Under the pieces are notes generated by a model. The model made no database searches, was not told the origin of the DNA, and worked only from the letters and a program-made list of their open reading frames with translations. This document shows positions 1 through 14,054 of a stretch of 64,000 bases of DNA, in pieces (position 1 is the first letter of the stretch; each line of letters begins with the position of its first letter). The stretch spans positions 28,667,422-28,731,421 of the forward strand of contig NC_135141.1 of the NCBI RefSeq assembly GCF_051014445.1, given 5' to 3'. A program made the position numbers and the translations under genes. This stretch comes from Colletes latitarsis. Its lineage: Eukaryota; Arthropoda; Insecta; Hymenoptera; Colletidae.

Positions 1-3000
1 ATACTTTTAATTTTTGCATTATATCCATAGAAAGTTGTGTTTTAATATTTATTCGTAAGATATTGCCCTTGAAAACAATTATTTAAGAAAAAATACTGAC
101 TAGTGATGACTCAAACATCCTGTATTTAAATTTACACTAGTCGTACGATCAGTAAGGATTGCTCAAACTTCTTTGGGTATGTAGCGTCAAAGTAAATTTC
201 AAAATAAACGTGGAAGATAGCAAAAATTATAGTAGCTGGTATAGTCATTGGACAGAGGATGAAATACCCTTTAAAATGAGCGTTCGTACGAGTCGATAGC
301 TTTATTAGTTCCGGAGATATAGCGATTTTAATTTCAAGTCGATCGCGTGAGTCCGAAGGGTCTGTTTACGTTTGTTTACGTCACGAGATCAATGAACTCA
401 CGTGACCGTAGTAAGTAGTAAACGTGACGTCACTCGGTCACTCGGTTACTGGGTCAACGTGCGACAAGGAGGTCCGACGCGTCAGACGGAGACAGAGATA
501 GTCAAATTAAGAAAAATACACTTTTACATAAATTGCGATATCTCCGAAACGGAAAGTCCGTTCGACAAAAACCAAAAACCAGTTTAAAGGGGAAGGTTTA
601 CCACTTCCAACAGTAGCACAGTTATGGAGAAAACACTAGTAGTTTCGGAACTGCACGCGTCTAAAGTTTTAGTATTTTTTAATACGCGTTGTAAGACTGT
701 TCTAAGGCACTGGAAACTGAAGATTCTCTCTTTTCGTCTTTGCTATACATATGTTTCCTATTTACATCGGAAGCTAACCAGAATTTTATACCAAATTTTG
801 TCCAGTTGTCAAATGACCGGTAGGCAAGACGGACAACATATTTTTATGAGAAAACAAACAATAAGAATAGAAGTGAATATTGTAAAATTCATTGTACGCA
901 CACTACAAGAAAACTCGTAACTCGTTGAATATGCTATCGAATAAATGTCGAATAACAAATATGGCGGCCATGATAATCGTAAGTTCTGTTGGTTTTATTG
1001 GGAAAAAGTTTCAAAGACGTCCACTACTGGCGGTTCTAACGTTAACAATTTATATTTGATGGTAAAATAGGCTATCGGGAAGATTTGAGCTCCTCGATAA
1101 TCCGAACAGGAGAAGGTACATGCACGAAATAGCTGGTCTCGTGGACGTAGGGCAAGGAAATTCCCACAGCAGTTCGTGTGTGGTGTCTCGGTGGATAATT
1201 AGGTATCGATTTCCGCGTGCCTCCGAGAATGCCTGCAATAATCGACTTCGCGCGTTCCACTATCTCTGCTGTTGACCCTGCCACTCGGAATGGGACTATT
1301 TGCTGCATTTTTCGAAGCACCCAGACCCGTCGTTCGCCTGAATCTCCTATCCTACATCCATTAATCATGAAACACGAACACGGGGATCGCGAGCGTCACG
1401 GAAACGAGGCAAAAATACCGTGAAAAAGCCGGCGCATAATTCACTCACGAATTCCCTATCCCGGAAAATATCTACGAAGGAAACGGCTCCGTAGCTCGAT
1501 CGCGGATTAACGGCTAATTAACGTCGATTACCCGTGATTATCTTTGATAACTGACGGATTCTCAGCGCCATGGCGTTCGAACGATTTTCTCGTAGATTTG
1601 TTAACTATGAAACAGTAAACATTGTTGCAGTTTTTTTAACGAGGCTACGATAATTGAGAAATAATGAACTAACACAGATTACAGGTCGGTTTCCTATGCT
1701 TCAACTGTTATGATTTATTTTGCATAAAACGTTACGTTGATCTTTGGATCACTCGTAACAACTTCAGAACTAACTTCGCTTCATAAACCGAATTACTATT
1801 GCGCTTAACTTTCGACTTGTTAAAATCGCGAGCTGTATCTTCGAGTGGAAATAGTTACTAAGAGAACTCGTATTTGTCTTTTGTATAAAGTGGAAAACCT
1901 CTTTTCCGCGGATCAGCATCTGTTCAAAGGTCTGGGCAACTTTTTTTAAAGGAAAAGCGAATGGATGATCGCGACGAAAACACAGAGACGAGTAATAGAA
2001 AGTAAGGAGACTTCGTTGAATCGAAAATTAGGCGACTCGCGAAATCAGGAGTTAAAAAGGTTATTATATATTGCAAGAAACGCGAAGCCGGGTATTCTTA
2101 TTTTGCAAGAAGAAATTCACGTTCTACAAAATCTCTCGCTGTATAAGCTGAAATAAGCAAGAGACTGAAACCCAGTCAAGAAACGTTCCTTTTATTCATT
2201 CGGGTGTTTACAAACCTGAATGTACCATTGCTATGCGCATAAATTTTCCAAACAATACTGTTTGGAAAATTTATGCGCATAGCAATACTGCATTTAGGGA
2301 TTAAAGAAAATACCTCTGCATAACAGATCGTACATAAGCAACACAAATTACAGGAAATATAACTTAAGTGACAAACAGCGTAGCGAAATTTTAGAACAGC
2401 ATTTTCAGCTGCACTTTGCCAAGGTATATTTTATCACCATAACTTTTATAGTAGTAACGATAATATAATGTAAAATCGTCGACTTAAATAATCGATGAAT
2501 AAGATCGCTTCAAACACTCGATGTTTATTAGATTAATAATTATTTAAATTACTGTAAATGCAACAAAATATACAATTTCATACGAATAATAAATTGCTTG
2601 GAAATACGCGATTGTAGACTTCATTGGACTTGTTTATTGTCGCAACTTTACAGTGTTGGTTCAAGTGTTAAATCATCAAGGTATTAAATGAATTTGCGTA
2701 TCCATTAATCATCTTCTTAACCGCGATGCCTGATATCAGCTATTTGTAATTTGTCACGAATATCTTTAGTATCTACTGATCATGCGCGAGAATAAATAAC
2801 GATATGCGTGTATAATTTTTTCTTTCTGTCGAAAAATTTCACACCTTCTCGAATTTTTTTCTCGAAACTGAGTAGGATTTCGGGGGTATGTCTATTCGCC
2901 AAAAATGATTGCAATTGACCCCCGCAACCGAAAATAATTTTTCCAGAACGATTTGAAATTTTTGAATTTAATTGTTAATAACTTTTTAACGAAGCCTCTA

Positions 3001-4444
3001 TTAAAATTTTTCCCAGGGGTGGCCGGACACCCTGTATATTTAAAAAAAGTACACAGCGTTAAAAAAAAATATTCGAACATTATCAATAATATATCGTATA
3101 TCCGTTATATTCTATTTATTTCTTTTTAAAATAGCGTTGGTGTTATCGAAGAAATTGAAATGTGTATGTGTCAATAAGAAAAAGAAAACGAAAACGTTTA
3201 ATTTCCTACGGTCAGAAAACTAAATGTCAAGCATTACGAACAGAAGACCGTAGAAATCTTATGCAAAACAAATGAGAACCCATGACAGACAGATTAATTA
3301 TTCCCGAGGATTTTAATTTCCAGAGTTCTAACGTCCGTCGATGGTGTTCGTCTCTCGTACCGTTTCTAAACTTGCCAATGATTCCCAATTATGTAACTCT
3401 ATGAACTGTTGTTAGGCTCGATCCGGTGATCTGTTTCGTGAGGTTGTGGAACACGCTTGTTACGTATGTAACAGCAAACACACTTGACCATACAATTAAT
3501 CCAAACTGTTATCGTCATCCACCACGGTCTATGACATATTCCAGTTCTCGTTGCACCGATTTAGGGCTGGTAATGGAGTAAATACATCGTACTGGAGGAT
3601 ATAAACGCCTTGAGCTCGTAATTTACTCCAGAATTAATTTACCATTGCAAACAATCTTGGCCCACCGAGCTCCCAAGAATAGGAACAGAGACAGGCAGAA
3701 CTTGTACGAATAATAAATAATACTTTCGATTAAACATTATCGTCATCTGTTCTCAAATCTGCGAGGAGTATATCTGATTTACCGACAGAGTACACCTGTT
3801 TTACCGAACGAGTAGTAAGATCTATGTTGCCAACCGAGTAGTTAAAAATCTCGAAGAATCTAATGAAACATAAATGGCCTTGAAATGACCTCTCTTCTAT
3901 GTACATATTCTAATCCCACTACATTCCATAATTCTCACGCGATAAGAACCGATTCATAGAATGGATAAACTTACGTAATCTAAAAACACCGTAATCCCAC
4001 TACAGTAGAGAGAAAACATAAAGCAACATGTTCGATAATAGTTATAAACACGTACAAAATAAAATAATAATCGTGTCCGTAATTCAATTCAAGTAACTAA
4101 ATTTTCTATATCGACACGAAACATCGACGAGAAATATGGAAATTACCATTTAAATTATTAGTGGTTTCTTTCATTGTGCCTCGGAAGTCAAGGATAATCC
4201 TTTATAAACGTTAAAAAGAAAGTAATAAATTTGATTGTTGCCTGAAAAAGTGGCGTTCGAAGGTGTCGTTCCGAGCATTAATTTATTTAAAACGCTTTGG
4301 CCTTTCGAAATTTCCTATTCGAACGTAATGTATATTCGTAGGGTGGATGTTTAATGAAAAAATAAGCACAACGTGATATCGAAAAATTGTACAGTCCGAG
4401 GTCTGGACATATCCAGAGATGCAGAAGCAAAAGTAACTTCAACC
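1..4444. other. Gene-poor stretch with repeat relics
   Basis: I see no convincing gene here; open frames are short and lack splice-compatible partners. Relics include an inverted pair around 303-336 and 524-556, sharing a 'ggagatat.gcgat' core. The segment around 2870-3040 ends in 'ggtggccggacaccctgtat', which looks like the end of a dispersed insect repeat. A perfect hairpin at 2227-2286 is listed separately. A stretch at about 3770-3830 resembles about 6830-6890, again suggesting a dispersed repeat. Confidence 0.5.
2227..2286. repeat. Perfect 28-bp inverted repeat with 4-nt loop
   Basis: Positions 2227-2254 are the exact reverse complement of 2259-2286, separated by the loop atac. No mismatch is present over 28 bp, so the structure is either young or maintained. 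It could be a snap-back insertion or template-switch product, or a short hairpin RNA source; I see no flanking target-site duplication. Confidence 0.85.
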
Positions 4445-4517
4445 GCCTCCATAGCTCAGGGGTTAGAGCACTGGTCTTGTAAACCAGGGGTCGAGAGTTC
4501 AAATCTCTCTGGAGGCA
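4445..4517 (+). tRNA. tRNA-Thr (anticodon TGT)
   Basis: A 73-nt cloverleaf. The 7-bp acceptor stem gcctcca pairs with tggaggc and is followed by discriminator A at 4517. The anticodon stem ctggt/accag encloses the loop cttgtaa, giving anticodon TGT (threonine, ACA codons). The A box lies in tagctcaggggttagagca and the B box in gagttcaaatc, so it should be a RNA polymerase III gene. No intron and no encoded CCA, as expected for a nuclear gene. A near-identical copy lies 4 kb downstream. Confidence 0.95.
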
Positions 4518-7500
4518 AATTTTTTTCACGACCATACCTTTCATACTTTTGACGATGGTATCAGCCATACACGCTACGCGATAAGAAAAACTGTGTAAAC
4601 TGAAATTGTACATAAAAGCGGAATAAAAAGTAATAACCACTGTACGGTATGTGTAAATTTAATTTTGCTGCAAACATTTCGAGCATGGCGATTAAAAGGT
4701 TTTATTTTAGCTGCATTAGTAAAACCTGTATCCGTGTTTATTTCGGCGACGTTAAATCGTTATTTATTAAATATTCAGTTGTACGATATTTGTAATCGTT
4801 TTTATAATATCTGTAAATAAATCCGCGGTTAAAATGTAAAGTAAATTCAATTTTTACGAGCATATTATTTACTTTGTTTTTTGTCATTTTTAATTTACTA
4901 TTCAACACTTTCTTCTGTACGAACAAAATTTCAGTAGTATTTAACTATAAAATTACTTTATTTTAAATCTTCCCAATTTTCGTTGTGCTAAAATCGACGG
5001 TGCTTTGTAACGAGAAAATTAAGCGTTATCTTTTTGTTCGCGTTTTGGACGGTAACAGTATCGAGGGAATATCGGGTAAGGAATCGATAAATTCGTGTAA
5101 CAAAAGCCAAGAAAGTTGAATTGTAAGTTACTTTGGTGCAAAGTGCACTAGCATTGTTATAAGACTCTCGTCTGAGCCCGGGTTGCTCGATAACATAAAG
5201 GCTTTCTCTATCCACCGATACGTGCTAGAAATTATAGGAAATTTCGAAATACATTGTTCGGCTTGTGTTGAAACAGAATCATTCAGGACGCGGCCATGGT
5301 ATTACCATCTTGTAAATTTAACAAGGAACGATATATCCGCTTCTCTTTTGCGTCGAAGATAATTCAGTGTTCGAAAATTAATTGTTAATAAAACGTGAGA
5401 TCAAATGCACGTAAGGTTCCCACAAAAAACATTGATAAATAATCCTTGACTCGAGGGGACGCATAATATTGGCGAAGTTATCTTATCGCGGTTTTTCTAT
5501 ACGCGTAGAAAAATACAGGTTCTTTTAAAATGACGCTGAATCTCGAAAAATGGAGCGTACAGACGGGATTGATCTTTATCGTATTTGTTCCCTCGAAATA
5601 AGCGTTTCCTTCCCTCGGCTATTTTCTCGTATCGTCAAAAACAACGGGCATATTTCAGACCCTAATGTTAAAAGAGTCAACCTCTATGGTATACTTTCTT
5701 TAGATGGAACGACTTCGGACGAATCTCAGATTACGAATAGTCACGATACGCAATGTTAACATGCGAAAACACGGTAGTCGTCTCCTCTTCAAAATTATTC
5801 GGTTTTATTTAAACGCGCGTTAAATTGAAATGGTGAACAGCAATTTCGTGCTGATATTAGATAGCATACGAAACCGGAATTATTAACGGTCTAAATACGG
5901 CTGGTGAAACTAATAACGTTTATTAACAGTAATAACAATAACAATATTAATTCTACCGCGCTGCAACTAATAGCACGAGCACAAATCATGGCGTGAAGGA
6001 AACTGGAAAAAATGGAGCACAGCAGTTCGCGATTGCGCTTGTAATGCTTTGTTAAACGAAGAACGATGCCCGGGAACTCGAGTTTAAAGGATGAAGCTAT
6101 CCTCTGAAATGGCCCTTTTCACGGTGTCTTCGAAATTGTATTCGAGCCACGCGGAAAAATAGTTAATAGGATCGTCTTGTAGCAATAATTCGTAGCGTCT
6201 ATTCGAATGAGAAAAAATTAACTCCGCGGATGGCGAACAATGTGTAATGTTGGTGCCCGATCGTAACGTTTCGAAATTCATTCATCGAACGAGGAAGCGT
6301 TTGGGACCGACGAGGGTTAATTTGATGGGAAGTATGTAACGCAGTTTCTCGAGGATCCAGCATATTCGGTCCAGTTTCGCTGGCTACCCGGATGCCGGCG
6401 GTCTCTGATACGTGGTCAGGAATTAAAGCGAGGTTCGCGTTAGTTTGCTTTCCGCGCCGTCGAAAATGAAAGATTCCCTCGACCCTCTGATATTAGTCCA
6501 ACGAAGCCGTGGTCGCCCGGATCGAGAATTCTCAGTGACAGAAGTCTACGCAGAAAACGACGGGCCGCGATTCTCGGTTAACCGCTTAATTAGAATTCCC
6601 GTAATTAAAACGGTGCATACATTTAAGCAAATGGAAAAACCTCCAAGGCACTCGAGTATCGCAACCGCTGAGACCCACATTCGACGCTGTAGTTCCGTTG
6701 AGTAAGTAACAGTTCCTTAGTAACAGTTGCCCGGCGATAAAAACTTGGAAATTCGGTGTCCTCCGCATCAAAGCAGATAATCAATCCGTTTTCGACCGTC
6801 TTGCATATTAAATTCTTCGCTGATGAGCGGAAAACTGTTTTACCGGCAGAATAGTCGGGTCTATCTTGCCGACCGAGCAGTTGCACCACAGACGAGGTAC
6901 ACCGGCGGACGTTGCATCCACTGTATTTTTTTCGGGAAACGGATACACGCCGTGTCCTTGGCCGTATCCAGACAATATCCATCGATCCTATATCGGCCGT
7001 CGGAGAACCGTGTCCGCGCGTGCGGAACGATTTTCATCGCTCGTTGGATTAGAGCCGGACCAGAACGGTTTGTTGATTTTCCCCCGTCGAAAACGACGAC
7101 GATTTGTCCGCAAACATTTGGCTTCCCAAGCTATGGCACTCCACAGATCCGTTCGTTCCCATTTTTCCTTCCAAGCCGCCCTTATTCCCTTGCCGGCGGT
7201 GCTGCCTTTCCCACCCCTTCTCCGCCCCCCTCCCTCCTCCCGGCTCCGCTCGTCCATGGAGCCCGTACGTGGCGATTAAACACGGCAAAAATGGAGCACA
7301 CGGGTGCATTTCCCAGTCCTTCTCCCGATTTGCAGACATTGCGCAACAACGCTGTACCGTTGGTTGTTTGCACGGGATCCGGCACTTACCTCGACGGCTG
7401 CTTCTCGCCGCGTTTCCTTCTGCATTTATCAAATTAAAGATTCACGAGCCAAGGCCACGCTGCTCCTAGTTTCCCTCTTCCCTGAAAAATTGCTCGTTCA

Positions 7501-8518
7501 CAGAAGGGAGAGGAGACGGCGTATAACCACCGGAGAAAGAAAATGTTTATCCTTGATACATTTTTGAGAAGCTTGAATTCTCTCCACTCTTCTGCAGCAC
7601 CGTTTGTTTCCAGCTATTCTTTCGTTCTCGTAATTTTAATTATCCTTCGGTTTCAGTTTTAAATTCACGATCGCTTCCAAGACGATAAAGATTCACTTCT
7701 GGGCGACCAAAGGCAACATATGACTATTTGCAGACGATACCATTTTCCATATGATGAACAGAATTTCTAACAATCGAGTTCCTTTCTAAAAAACATTTGT
7801 TCCGAGTGCGCGTGAATCTTGAAGAAGAGGAAATTGCACCCAACGCCGTAGCGCATGCATAATGAATGAGGAGCGTAGCTGAAATTTGCTTAGATAATAT
7901 TATCATCGCCGTGTAGTATAGTAATTGCCGTGCAATAATGTAATTAGGTAATCGCTAACAAGATCGATGTACAGCACGCCGGCCACGATTGTCATCAATC
8001 TGCTCGCGATTTAATTATTACAAATTGTTGTTATGTTTGTCAAACAACATTACCTTCAAATGTTGACCGGTCATGATTTCATGAATATTCCCGTTTTAAT
8101 TATCGCTGACGCGTAATAATATCAGAAACTGTTATGATTTCTCGAAGCATCCGTGCTTTCGAATCTCGTATCAATGAAAATAATAATTATATTAGTAAAA
8201 TTAATAACATGATTAACCAACTGGAAAACGAAATATAATATCACGTTAATATCGTGCATATATTATGCGTATATTAAATGGTGTAACAAAATTGAAAAAA
8301 GGAATTATTCATGCATCGTGAGACATAGCTTTTAAAAATGTTTAAATTTGATAACAACAGGTGACTGAATCGAAACAGTGAGTATCTATAATAGCAGATT
8401 TCTTGTCGCTATCTTTCAGAAATGCTTCATGATTTATTAAACCACGTATGTAAAAATTGTGTATGGTGAAAATACATGTCGGATTCTTCTAATATCTCAA
8501 GAAAAAGGGAAATCGTGC
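4518..8518. other. Intergenic; GC-richer segment at about 6.8-7.5 kb
   Basis: No supported gene. Between about 6820 and 7560 the sequence is GC-rich with pyrimidine tracts, and several overlapping frames are open on both strands, as expected from composition alone. A half-copy of the 'ccacagacgaggta' transposon end occurs near 6887, the same end that bounds the element at 26692-27028. The segment could be a promoter, an untranslated exon or conserved regulatory DNA; nothing decides between these. Confidence 0.4.
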
Positions 8519-8591
8519 GCCTCCATAGCTCAGCGGTTAGAGCACTGGTCTTGTAAACCAGGGGTCGAGAGTTCAAATCTCTCTGGGGGCA
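8519..8591 (+). tRNA. tRNA-Thr (anticodon TGT), second copy
   Basis: Same length, anticodon and orientation as the copy at 4445-4517. It differs in the D-loop (cagcgg here, cagggg there) and in the 3' acceptor strand (gggggc, not ggaggc), so one acceptor pair is U-G. Both look functional. The flanks are unrelated, so this is an old duplication or a dispersed copy rather than a recent segmental one. Confidence 0.95.
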
Positions 8592-11500
8592 GAAACTTTT
8601 TTTCTTCTCACATTTTACTTTGAACCCGGTCAGCAATTACTGAAGGAAACGTTTAAGATATAAAACATAATAAACATATTGTTTTACGATAACAAATGAA
8701 TCTTCCAGTAGTAACTAATAATTCTTTCGACTCATAACAATGGATTCCAATACTTTGTCAATAGACGAGGTATAAGAACCTAAGAATCATAAGGAAAAAT
8801 TGGTCTACGTTGCTGTTATGTCTTTTACAAAGGTACCCAGGTACATGTAATTATTTTTAAAGCTCAGATATTTAAGATCCTCTTAATACAATTTTATTTT
8901 TAAAATGTTAATCGACGCAAGATGTCCCAAAGAATGATACGAGTACCCAGGTACCTGGTTACCAACATGAGGGTTAAACAAACCGGTGTTCCAAATACGC
9001 TATGCTTCCTCTACCTTCGTTTGAAAGGACAAAGTAGCACGAACAAATTAATATATGTAATGTATTACACACGAAACGTTACCTATATGTATAATCGTTA
9101 CAATAACACGTATCCAACTCGAAACCTAAACGAAACTCATGCAAGTTCGTACTGCAATTCCGAATGCAATTAATGCCCCTCCTGAATTAGAACAATCGCG
9201 TGTACAAATATTTGCGCCAGTTTACTGAATTTCTCCCTGTCCTCGCAGAAATTCTTCTACCCCGAACCACCGATGCTCCGCTATCGATCACCGCGATAAA
9301 ACGTGTACAATGCATCCGTGGACAATTGTTTTCCCGACAGAGCTCTAACATTGCCGCGAACAACCGACGGGAAAGGTTACTCGACTGGAAAATATTTAGT
9401 CCACGCTCCACACGGCAAACCGAAGACTATTATTACGTACGTTTCGCGTTTGCATCGTTTCGTCGTAATTCACGATTAAAAAATATACAATTTCGCGAGA
9501 TCGCGTTACTTGGCTCGTATTCGGTATAATGGGGAAAACTTTTTTTTTTTTTAAATTTCGATCAAACACGAGAAATGAATCTTTTCTTTTTTCACGGACG
9601 GACACTAACCACCTGCTTCGCCCCCGAACAGCACGAGATTCTTCTGTACCGACCGAGAGCCGAGAGTAAATTTTAATGAAGCGCGTTTTTCTTCTTTTTT
9701 TTTTTTTGTTTCTCAACCCGCTGGAGTCGGTTTTCCGTAAATTAATGTTTGTCGAGAATGCAAAGCAAGAGGGGCTACCTTTGGAGCGCATCCCTTGAAC
9801 CTGGTTCAAAGCGACCGTAAAAATATACCGCGCGTACTCATCGAGAGGCGAAATTTTCATTGCTCGTTCGACTGTCCGAGCAAGTCGTGAATTAAAAATG
9901 CCGGTGATCGACCGTGTGCGCCAGGATGACGACACTCTCGTGACAGGAAAAGATGAGAACGAGAACACCAGCGATTATATTTTTGATGGAAAAGTTACTT
10001 TACCGACCGGCAGCATGTTAATTGGTTTTTACCCGCCAAATCTTACCGACTGACAGTCCATCGGTTGTCATGGAAATGAAAAATGTTAATAGTTTTAACT
10101 ACCCTATAATAACAGAAGACGAACAATACACTAAGCACTTTCACAAAGTTTGATTTAACATTTCTATAGGCATAAGAAAACGCGCGTATTTTAGAATGTC
10201 CAACCGCTATCGGTCGGTAAAGTGTTAAACTGAATATCGTGTAGAAGCAAATCAACGATACAGAATGTTTTAAATTGAACAGACAGAAAACAATGGATTT
10301 TCTCGATTATTTCGATACGTTGAATGGGGTGCTTTAGCTAAGTAGGGCAACATTATGCGTATCGAGCTACTTATCGACGCGAATCGAGTTTTCTACTCGT
10401 TTCAATTTCATCGTGGAGACGCGTGACACGCGTGTCTACGCGTTTTCTCGAAGGACTACGGGCGCTGAGAACTGCATCCAGTTGAAGAGTTCATCGAGAC
10501 AATGCACTTCGATAAATCTAAATAAACGACGACGCGAAAGTAGGACACTTAACGCGAACGAAATTGACGCGTGACTTCATAGCGTTTCAATTTCGCGTCG
10601 TCGCGACCGTATTTTCGTTCAACTTTTATAAACATCGTCGATGTGATCCCGGTTAAGCGAATAACTGAAACTACGAGCGAGCTGCTCCGATAAACCAGTG
10701 TTTCTCAACGATTTTTGAGCGACATTTCCTCGTGGTGGTCGGTCGATATTATTAATAATACGCAGCAAGGGAACATTCTATTTTTAATTTTTTGGTAATA
10801 AATTTTGCTACTCACTCGAAAGTTTATGCAGCTTCCCTGCACGTTTCATACTTGGGAAGAAAAATGGCGTGACTCTGGGTGGCATTATGGCTTCCATTAA
10901 GAGTCCCTGCAATACCCATTCGCGAACCCTCCGGTTGATCTTTCTGTGGAAAAGAGCTTGAATGATGTCACTGGATCATAAAAGTTCGCAAGTACTTATT
11001 CAATTACACGTTTGCTAGATCGTCGGTCTGTTTTTTTATGGAAATCGTACTGCTCCATTTTGCAATGGCCAGATGTCGCGTGTCACGAGGGTGAAATAAG
11101 AAGTTGGAACAGCCTTAATTGCGGTGATCGAGCGAACACGGTGGCAAGATCGTAATCCCGCGATCTCGAAAAGTTACAAAGTGCTTCGACAATTTTTTAT
11201 TTGTTAACTCGTGCTATATCAAGGAACAATAAACTTAAAACCGACTTATCCCTACATATTATAACGCATAAAAAATTTCTTAATTGTATGTTACAATAAA
11301 CCTGAAACTGCAAACGATAAATCAACGCGTTCGTAGATCGGTCTCGAAATAATTTTTTCCCCAAAAGTACCGCTAAGGAACCGACGTAACGTCTCAGAAT
11401 TAAACGCTTGGAATAAACACGCTCGTGGAACGGCATTATCCGGTAGAAATTGATGGGAAATTAACATAGATGAATTACTGACCAGAAACAACGAGTGCAG

Positions 11501-13375
11501 TTGACGAACAACGTGAACATACGTCGCGTCTGTTCGTGTACATTATCTATCGGTTAATTTATCGATTCCCAACGCGCGCGAGGCTCCGAGCAAATGGTAG
11601 GAAATGTGTCAAAGCAATTTCACAATATCCCGCCCGACTGTCCGACAATTTATCGAAATGTTCGGAATCTCGTCATGAATTGATCGCGCCTGCCGCTGAT
11701 TTATCTTTCACCGATCTAATTCACTGTCCCGACCGTTCGACGTTAAAGCAGTAATTATCGTGCGTGAACAGGAGCTAGTTGCATAATGAGGACCGATCGA
11801 GTTGCATTTGTTTACGAAGATTCCGAGATAAAAGCGAAAGCGTCGGAGAAAACTAGGTATCAAGGTTGGTCAGGTCCCGTGAACGCTAAACGTCGTTTAC
11901 TACCATCCAATTTTTAAGGTAAAATTGTTTCGAAACTCATCCGCGTTATTCGTCGCGTGAAATGGAAAATGTTCAACCAGAAATTACGTTTCCTCTTTTG
12001 AATACTGTCGATGGATATTTTAGATGAATATTTTTTCTTGGTAGGATAATTACTGTAATTATGTAATTTGCAAGTGTCCTGAAGAACAATTCAGTTTAAT
12101 GCTGACTTTACCTAATTTCTTTCCTTGGACGTTCATATTGAGAATGCATCCAACTGCAGTGATGATTCGTGGATGAGTGTCGTTGAGGGAACTGTAGCTT
12201 CTGAAAGGAATAAGATACAAGAATTAGTACAACCTATAAGGCGAATAATTCAAGTATTTTATTAACGATCGTCAACTCGTCGATGACAATACTTGATTAG
12301 CTCGTATTAGTTTGAAACGATAGGAAGAAAAATTTAGTTTATTATTCGTTTTTTCAAGACCAGTCCAGTTTAGCCACTGTCGTCACGATTATATCAGCTA
12401 AATGACGACAGTTTGCAGCCTCTCGCGACTTATAATTACCCGAGTCGTGCATCATTGCGCGTCATCGGTAAACGTCAAACATTATCGTCGACTAAGTATT
12501 CCCAGTAAACACTACCGCGAGCAATATTGCATTATCGAACGCGTTATCGAACGAGCAATTGACGAAACATCGCGACGCTTACACGACAGAGAATGCAATA
12601 AGTTATTAATAAAAAAACTTTCCTTGTCTCGAACGAAATCTATTTTTATTTTGGTTTAAGATCCACTTCAGAAGATTTTGAATTTACTGCGTTGCGAATA
12701 TAGTTTAAAAATCAAAGACAATGAAACAAATAATGAAAGCTCGAGTTGAAGGATTCTCTGGTAACTCTGTATACACGTAAACTTTGCAATACAAATAACA
12801 GCATATCCATTACTACCTGCCATGTTCCAGAAGCGTATTCTGAAAGCCGTCTGCTCTCCGTCCAATTATTTTCGTATTTCTAGCAACTATGATTGCGATC
12901 GCACTCACCCTAGCGCTTCCTCTTCCTCGACCGTATCTTCCTCCATCTCCCTTTCACCTGGTCATCGTTCGGGAAATGGGAAAACCATAATGGCTCCTGA
13001 AATGCTGCCTCAGAAAACCAACGACTGCACATGCCCTCGTGTCCCACGTCTCTCTCCCTACAACTACCAAGTTCAATATGTGCTTACGTTCCAACGGCCA
13101 CGATCTACTTTAAGAGTTCGAAATCTGCTCATTAGCGTTATATATCGATCAATTGGCCTTCAACGGCAATTAAAAACACGGAATTCAATTGCAATCGTCT
13201 ATACGCGCAATCCTTAAATATTTTTAAAAAAGATTCTTCGACATTAACGCTTCACGAGTCTGAATTTTTGTGGGAATTTAGCACGCGATGAAATACTTTC
13301 GCGATCGTTACGACAAATGGAATAGTTTCTGAAGAACGTATGTGAAACCACGACGCGAACGCAGCCATCAGCTCA
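8592..13375. other. Intergenic with transposon relics
   Basis: No convincing coding exon. A small TIR element is listed at 9994-10229. At about 10696 the sequence cagtgtttctcaacgattttt resembles the end of hAT-type elements, but I did not find a matching opposite end. The rest is AT-rich with scattered CpG-rich patches and short homopolymer runs (for example poly-T near 9541 and 9700). Confidence 0.4.
9994..10229. mobile_element. Small TIR element (MITE-like)
   Basis: The left end 'gttactttaccgaccgg' is the imperfect reverse complement of the right end 'cggtcggtaaagtgttaa'. The interior has no coding capacity for a transposase. The same right-end string recurs at about 21608-21626, so this is a dispersed family. 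The class is not certain. Confidence 0.5.
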
Positions 13376-13425
13376 TATTATTTGCTATGTAATTAATAAT
13401 TATATTAATTACATAGTAAATAATA
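13376..13425. repeat. 50-bp near-perfect AT palindrome
   Basis: tattatttgctatgtaatta pairs with taattacatagtaaataata, with one mismatch per arm outside the centre. It marks the left edge of the repeat-rich domain at 13.4-17.7 kb. It could be a cruciform-forming or hairpin element; no coding role. Confidence 0.75.
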
Positions 13426-13593
13426 ATCCCCGGGTCTCACCGCGTGGAGGTTGCTGCGTATGGAGACCCACCCCAGCCTCGCCCCAACCACCCTTCCTTT
13501 GGCGAGGAATTCGAACACCTATCTAAGAGAGAAGCTATCGAAAAGTTAGAAATTAGCTACAAAGGGAGAGTTCTTAAAAGAACTGTCCAATCA

Positions 13594-13890
13594 AGAGATG
13601 AAAACCCTAACAAAATGTCAATACATGTGAGATGATACACATGTTTTCTAGAAAAATTGAAATGTGCAACTGCACGTACGAACTCTAACTAACGAAGAGA
13701 TCAAAAACCTAACAAAATGTCAATACATGTGAGATGATACACATGTTTTCTAGAAACGAAATTGGAATGTCCAACTGCACGTACGAACTCTGATGAAGAA
13801 ATGAAAACCCTAACAAAATGTTGATACATGTGAGATATACCATCACATGTTTTTTAGAGACAAAATTGAAATGTGCAACTGCACGTATGG
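13594..13890. repeat. Tandem repeat, about 101 bp x 3
   Basis: Three diverged copies start near 13594, 13696 and 13796. Each contains 'aacaaaatgt', an imperfect dyad of 'acatgtga' with 'cacatgt', 'tctagaaa' and 'caactgcacgtac'. Copies differ by substitutions and small indels. An open frame from 13419 to 13635 runs into copy 1 but has no recognisable similarity, so I do not call it a gene. Confidence 0.8.
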
Positions 13891-14054
13891 ACCTTACATA
13901 TTAGAATACTAATATGTACCTTAATATTAATCATTCCCACTTAAATATACGCACATGTTTGGCTACTATTTAATAAAACGCCAGGGAACGCTTTGTAATC
14001 TTATAATCTATGTACATTTTTGCTTATATTCTAACGCAATCTGTGGAAACGAAG

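Noticed and set aside
4287..4640. Minus-strand open frame containing the peptide QRDLNSRPLVYKTSALTPELW
   Set aside because: This is the antisense translation of the tRNA-Thr gene, a well-known spurious peptide in databases; the same artefact arises at 8427-8636.
6823..7437. Open frame of 204 codons, with other long frames overlapping on both strands
   Set aside because: The patch is GC-rich so stops are rare in all frames; residue composition is odd, and there is no similarity or splice support.
9396..9968. 190-codon frame on the minus strand
   Set aside because: It is low in complexity (runs of K and R from poly-purine tracts), with no recognisable domain and no supporting exon structure.
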